64,000 bases of DNA from Pseudomonadota bacterium (GTDB lineage: Bacteria; Pseudomonadota; Alphaproteobacteria; Sphingomonadales; Sphingomonadaceae). The position numbers and the translations under genes are program-made. Positions within the stretch are counted from its first letter, which is position 1, and each line of letters starts with the position of its first letter. Below, piece after piece: positions 60,564-64,000 of this stretch. The notes under the pieces were generated by a model that saw nothing but the letters and a program-made list of their open reading frames with translations, did not search any database and was not told the origin of the DNA. The stretch lies in contig JAFAFE010000002.1 in the NCBI GenBank assembly GCA_023423655.1, positions 1 through 64,000 on the forward strand. The letters run 5' to 3'.

Positions 60564-60867
60564 CGCTATATTTGGTCCAGCCATAGTTGCGCACCATGTC
60601 CGCAACCGTCAGTTGATAGCTTTCATACCAAAGCGCGCGGCCCTGTTCGCGGATTTCGCTATGGCGCGGATGGTCGCGCCAATTACGCGCGGCTTCTTCG
60701 TCGGCCCAATAGCTCACCGTAATCCCAAAGCCGTCCGGCCCGCGCGCCGATTCGATCGCGATATAGCCGGGCTGTTTGGCGGCGAGCTGTTCCATCTCCT
60801 GTGCTGCGGCCTGATAGCCCGCCTCATCGGCTTTGGTCCGCTGCGATGAAAATATCACGGCGATCAT
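60556..60867 (-). CDS. Antibiotic biosynthesis monooxygenase-like protein
   Basis: A 103-residue ABM-fold (ferredoxin-like dimeric barrel) protein. The pattern is MIAVIFSSQRT..., QPGYIAIESARGPDGFGITVSYWADEEAARNWRDHPRH and KYSDG at the end. Members oxidise polyketides or quinones or degrade haem; many are uncharacterised. ATG 60867 is chosen over 61005. It is coupled to the MFS gene, perhaps in detoxification (inference). Confidence 0.85.
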   Translation of the reverse strand: MIAVIFSSQRTKADEAGYQAAAQEMEQLAAKQPGYIAIESARGPDGFGITVSYWADEEAARNWRDHPRHSEIREQGRALWYESYQLTVADMVRNYGWTKYSDG

Positions 60868-61020
60868 GCTGGCCTCCCTTCCAAGCGTGGTGCGGACAGA
60901 AGGCATAGACAATCCGTGCAATGCAGCAACCCTGTCGTCGCAAATAATCCGTATATTGGTTGCATCCGCGTCTTTTTTTTGCGACGGGAACGACATTATA
61001 AACAATGACGCGGGTAGCCG

Positions 61021-61647
61021 ATGACTTTGAGTAAAGCCGATACCAACCCGGAAACCCGGCGTATTTCAGCACGGATTATGCGGGCGATGGGGCCATGGGG
61101 CGTTTTTCTCAAAGGGTTTATCAAGCATCCGGTCATGGTCGGCTCGATCATTCCATCGACGCGGGTGCTGATCGAACAGATGCTCGAACCGGTGGATTGG
61201 CAAAATACCAAGCTGTTCGTGGAATATGGCCCCGGCGTCGGCACTTTTTGCCGCCCGATTCTTGAAAAAATGCGGCCTGATGCCACGCTTATCGCGATTG
61301 ATCTGAATGAAGATTTTATCGACTATCTAAAGCGTGACATCAAGGATAGCCGCTTCATTCCGGTTCATGGTTCGGCAACCGATGTCGCCGAAATCATCAA
61401 GGCGCATGGCTTTGACCATGCCGACTATGTTGTTTCCGGCCTGCCATTTTCGACCCTTCCAGCGGGCGTTGGCGACATTATCGCCAAGGAAACCGCCCAA
61501 GTCATCCGCCCCGGCGGCGCGTTCCTCATCTACCAGTTCCGCGCCAAGGCCCGCGATTTTGTCGCGCCTTTCTTCAAGCGCATCGACAAGGGCATGGCCT
61601 GGTGGAACATCCCGCCTTGTTTCCTGTTCTGGGCATGGAAAGACTGA
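61021..61647 (+). CDS. Phospholipid N-methyltransferase-like SAM enzyme
   Basis: A 208-residue SAM-dependent methyltransferase resembling bacterial PmtA/rRNA adenine dimethylase-like enzymes. Motif I is LFVEYGPGVGTFCRPIL; motif IV-like sequence is DYVVSGLPFSTLP. The hydrophobic, aromatic C-terminus (GMAWWNIPPCFLFWAW) could contact membranes. This group methylates phosphatidylethanolamine; the call is by similarity and not proven. It converges on the phospholipase D-family gene with 16 bp between stops, which is thematically consistent with lipid metabolism. Confidence 0.75.
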   Translation: MTLSKADTNPETRRISARIMRAMGPWGVFLKGFIKHPVMVGSIIPSTRVLIEQMLEPVDWQNTKLFVEYGPGVGTFCRPILEKMRPDATLIAIDLNEDFIDYLKRDIKDSRFIPVHGSATDVAEIIKAHGFDHADYVVSGLPFSTLPAGVGDIIAKETAQVIRPGGAFLIYQFRAKARDFVAPFFKRIDKGMAWWNIPPCFLFWAWKD

Positions 61648-61663
61648 CGGGGCGGTTTAAGCC

Positions 61664-62971
61664 TCAGCCTTTAATCCCGAAATTCAACCGCCGCGTGACG
61701 CCATAATCCATGACGGCGACGATGAAATAAGCGAGACTCCAGCGCAGGCGGTTCAATGGCGTCAATTTGCGCTTATGCTCCTTGCGCGTGATGATGTCGC
61801 TATAATCAGCGTGGATACCGATAAAGGCGCGCATTTCTTGGGCAAGGCTTGCATCGTCAATCCGCAACATCAATTCCATATTGATGAACAGGCTGCGCAT
61901 ATCGAAATTGGCGCTACCGATATAGGTGACCGAATCGATGACAATAAGCTTGGTGTGGAGTTGGCACGGGGCAAATTCGGCAATCTTAACGCCGCGCTTT
62001 AGCAAATAGCCATAAAGGATGCGCGCCGCACCAATGGTGGCGCCATTGTCCGATTTGGACGGCAGTATAATGCGCGCGCCTTTGCCATATTTGGCCATGC
62101 GCACGATGCGCCGCAACATGCCTTGTCCCGGTGCAAAATAGGCTTCGATCATGTCGAGTTGCTGGCCGCGTTCCATATCGGCCTTGATCGCTTTGGCCCA
62201 AGGGTTGAGCCGCCGCGTCGGCCCGCCGACATACCAATGGAGCGCGCCTTCCTGGGACGAGGGCGAGGAATAAGCGAAGCGTTTGCGCGCGCGCTCCGGA
62301 TCAACACGGTCCCAGGTGTGGATAAGATAACGCAGACTCTTCCAATTATTGCCGCGCGTGCTGACCCAGCGGTTGAGCTTGCGATAATAATCGACCATCG
62401 GCGCAACGGCAGGGCCGGTAATCTGGAGCCCCAGATCCTGCCAGCCTTCGGTGTCGGACACGGGCGCAAAATAATCATCGGCAATATTGAATCCGCCAAT
62501 GATAAGCGTGCGGTCGTCGGCAATCAGCAATTTCTGATGGTTGCGGATCAGATAGGTCACGCGCCACTTGGATGAAAACACATGATAATCCCCTCCTGCA
62601 TGACAGAAAGGCTCGAAAAAGGCGGCCGGTGTCTGGTCGGAACCGAAACTGTCGATGATGAGCGATACCGAAACCCCGCGTTCCAGCGCCGCCATCAGGG
62701 CTGCCATCACCGCGCGCCCTGAAGCATCATCGCAAAACATATAATAAAGCAAGCGAAGCGAATGGCGTGCTTCGTTGATAATGGCGAGCAATTTGGTCAG
62801 CCGCTCCGGCCCTCCGGGGAGGAAATCCAGCGCATTGCCGTCGGTTTCGTGCTGCCAACTGCGGGTCAGCGCAGCGCTGCCTTTGGTGGCGGGCGCATGG
62901 TCAGGTCCCTTGAGAAGATCAAGGTCGGGAACGAGCGGGGAGGGAGGCTCCTTGTCCATCGCCATCCCCAT
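61664..62971 (-). CDS. Phospholipase D family protein (cardiolipin synthase-like)
   Basis: A 435-residue protein with two HKD motifs: HQKLLIADDRTLIIGGFN and HTKLIVIDSVTYIGSANFD. Bacterial cardiolipin synthases of this type condense phosphatidylglycerol molecules; phosphatidyltransferase or phospholipase activity is possible. It lacks the N-terminal transmembrane helices of classical ClsA, so it is more like ClsB/soluble forms. Start ATG 62971 is one of three close ATGs (62971, 62965, 62959); TTG 63031 would add 20 residues. Confidence 0.85.
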   Translation of the reverse strand: MGMAMDKEPPSPLVPDLDLLKGPDHAPATKGSAALTRSWQHETDGNALDFLPGGPERLTKLLAIINEARHSLRLLYYMFCDDASGRAVMAALMAALERGVSVSLIIDSFGSDQTPAAFFEPFCHAGGDYHVFSSKWRVTYLIRNHQKLLIADDRTLIIGGFNIADDYFAPVSDTEGWQDLGLQITGPAVAPMVDYYRKLNRWVSTRGNNWKSLRYLIHTWDRVDPERARKRFAYSSPSSQEGALHWYVGGPTRRLNPWAKAIKADMERGQQLDMIEAYFAPGQGMLRRIVRMAKYGKGARIILPSKSDNGATIGAARILYGYLLKRGVKIAEFAPCQLHTKLIVIDSVTYIGSANFDMRSLFINMELMLRIDDASLAQEMRAFIGIHADYSDIITRKEHKRKLTPLNRLRWSLAYFIVAVMDYGVTRRLNFGIKG

Positions 62972-63150
62972 GCCAAACACCGCCGCCTGTGCCAAGGTCT
63001 GGAAATTTTTGACGCGCCTTCCTACATACAAAGTTGCGCGGGAAGGGCGCGGTTTTCATTGACTCTGCAGCGCTAAATTGTTAGCGGGCAGCCTTTCCGA
63101 AACAACGGACCTTCGCAAGAAGGCGATATTTTTTCAAGGAAGCGAACGAT

Positions 63151-63495
63151 ATGGCTCGCGTTACAGTCGAAGATTGTGTCGACAAAATCCCTAACCGGTT
63201 CGATCTGGTCTTGCTTGCTGCGCAACGTGCGCGCGAGATTTCGGGCGGCGCCGAACTGACGCTTGACCGCGACCGGGATAAAAATCCGGTAGTCGCGCTG
63301 CGCGAAATCGCCGAGCAGACCATTCGCCCCGATGATCTGGAACATACGCTGGTGTCGGGCTTGCAGAAGCTGCAGATTGACGATGATGATACGCCCGATG
63401 AAATCGGTTCGATCAGCCGTTCGGCAGAAGCATTGCGTTTGACCGCTGCCGCGCCGCCGCGCAACACCAATATCGGTGCGGATTATGACGGCTGA
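63151..63495 (+). CDS. rpoZ: RNA polymerase omega subunit
   Basis: A small subunit that helps assemble RNA polymerase and, in many bacteria, contributes to the ppGpp site. The 114-residue protein starts MARVTVEDCVDKIPNRFDLVLLAAQRAREIS, the family signature, with DRDKNPVVALREIAE after it. The C-terminal region is acidic then Ala/Pro rich. AAGGAAGCGAACG precedes ATG 63151. A terminator follows 30 bp later. Confidence 0.96.
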   Translation: MARVTVEDCVDKIPNRFDLVLLAAQRAREISGGAELTLDRDRDKNPVVALREIAEQTIRPDDLEHTLVSGLQKLQIDDDDTPDEIGSISRSAEALRLTAAAPPRNTNIGADYDG

Positions 63496-63525
63496 GCCAG
63501 TCTTTTCGTAAGAATATTTGAAAAG

Positions 63526-63554
63526 CCCGGTCTGATATTCAGGCCGGGTTTTTT
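63526..63554. terminator. Terminator between rpoZ and the DUF3800 gene
   Basis: Stem CCCGGTCTGA/TCAGGCCGGG around TAT (one T-G pair), followed by TTTTTT for rpoZ; the AAAA on the other side serves the convergent gene. Confidence 0.85.
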
Positions 63555-64000
63555 CATATTTGCTCAAGTTCGACGACGCGCACGCTATTATCTTTGATGA
63601 ACGGCGCGAGGATATGGCGGATGCGGCCTGACCGGTTGGATGCGGTGGCAAGATTATAGATGCTGTTCGCTACCACATCGGCAATCTGGATGCCGGCACT
63701 GCGCCGACTGTCCGCGACGCTTATATGCGCCCAACTACCCAGATGCTGCTGCACGTCGCGCTGGAGGCTGTGGAGCAACTCTGCATCATAACGGCCAGCG
63801 TCGATGATAATGTCTTGCGCGGCCTCCCCGGTGCTTTCCATATCCTGCCGCCAGCGGTCGAGGATGGTTTCGAGCAGGCGCTGATAGACTATTATATCTT
63901 CCGGCAGTGTCCCGCCCGCGCCCTCAAGCTTGTCCCGCCGGACGACGCTCACCCAAGCGCGGCCTTGGAAGCGGTGGAAGATTTCAAAGAATAAGGCGCG
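63554..64000 (-). CDS. DUF3800 protein, 5' part beyond the window
   Basis: The C-terminal part of a DUF3800 protein. The frame stays open to the window edge (ALFFEIFHRFQGRAW precedes VSVVRRDKLEG), so the GTG at 63952 is probably not the true start. The conserved C-terminal signature is SAGIQIADVVANSIYNL, whose QxAD is typical of the family, thought to adopt an RNase H-like fold; function is not established. It ends in VVELEQI, close to the terminator shared with rpoZ. Confidence 0.7.
   Translation of the reverse strand, partial: RALFFEIFHRFQGRAWVSVVRRDKLEGAGGTLPEDIIVYQRLLETILDRWRQDMESTGEAAQDIIIDAGRYDAELLHSLQRDVQQHLGSWAHISVADSRRSAGIQIADVVANSIYNLATASNRSGRIRHILAPFIKDNSVRVVELEQI

Overview
This is GC-rich alphaproteobacterial chromosome, most likely from Sphingomonadales (Sphingopyxis/Sphingorhabdus-like). 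The evidence is the block infA-maf-short RNase E/G-yacG-tRNA-Phe, the short-form HisG, a large TonB-dependent receptor, a bacterial CDC48-type ATPase, DUF2794/DUF2332/DUF1993/DUF4893 proteins, and abundant small palindromic repeats. Nearly all of it is coding. Genes sit on both strands in short operons with many 1-20 bp overlaps.

Layout. 1-5.4 kb: a REPIN-like repeat, cysE, DUF2794, then (minus) cobS with a J-domain protein, bolA, a lipoprotein and a sterol-desaturase-family enzyme. 5.5-13.8 kb: alpha/beta hydrolase, DUF2332, then hisG-hisD-DUF1993-nusB-thiL and the proton pyrophosphatase hppA. 14-21.6 kb: a GNAT/cupin-like pair, infA-maf-RNase-yacG, tRNA-Phe and the TonB-dependent receptor. 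21.7-28.5 kb: cell-wall hydrolase, thioredoxin-like lipoprotein, argH-lptM-lysA-siroheme synthase-zntB. 28.5-35.9 kb: two hotdog thioesterases, patatin plus 3-hydroxybutyrate dehydrogenase, TauE, DinB, DUF4893 and an M20 amidohydrolase. 36-39.4 kb: an accessory region. 39-50.7 kb: uvrA, two secreted or lipoproteins, MATE pump, valS and an S9 peptidase. 50.9-52.7 kb: a putative nuclease effector with a possible immunity gene. 53-64 kb: mgtE, peptidyl-prolyl isomerase, LysR regulator, a candidate small RNA, CDC48, MFS, monooxygenase, methyltransferase, phospholipase D family, rpoZ and a DUF3800 gene cut by the window end.

Three accessory loci stand out. First, 50908-52710 encodes a protein with a proline-rich N-terminus, a D...ExK nuclease-like core and a glycine-zipper tail, followed 10 bp later by an unrecognised gene that could be its immunity partner. 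Second, the 3' end of uvrA is present twice (320 bp, no gaps, roughly 88% identical by hand count) on either side of a nucleotidyltransferase plus a small partner gene. That is the arrangement expected if a small module entered at the uvrA 3' end and brought its own replacement end. Third, next to it lies an AT-rich operon of a two-helix membrane protein, an ImmA/IrrE-type metallopeptidase and a T4 beta-family protein.

Small repeats form a second theme. A palindromic element of 96-99 bp sits in frame inside uvrA once and inside valS twice, adding 32-33 residues each time, and half a copy follows cdc48. A different 122-bp element with terminal inverted repeats occurs downstream of both cobS and mgtE. 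The rest of the window is ordinary housekeeping DNA. All functional calls rest on motif recognition by eye; no database search was run.
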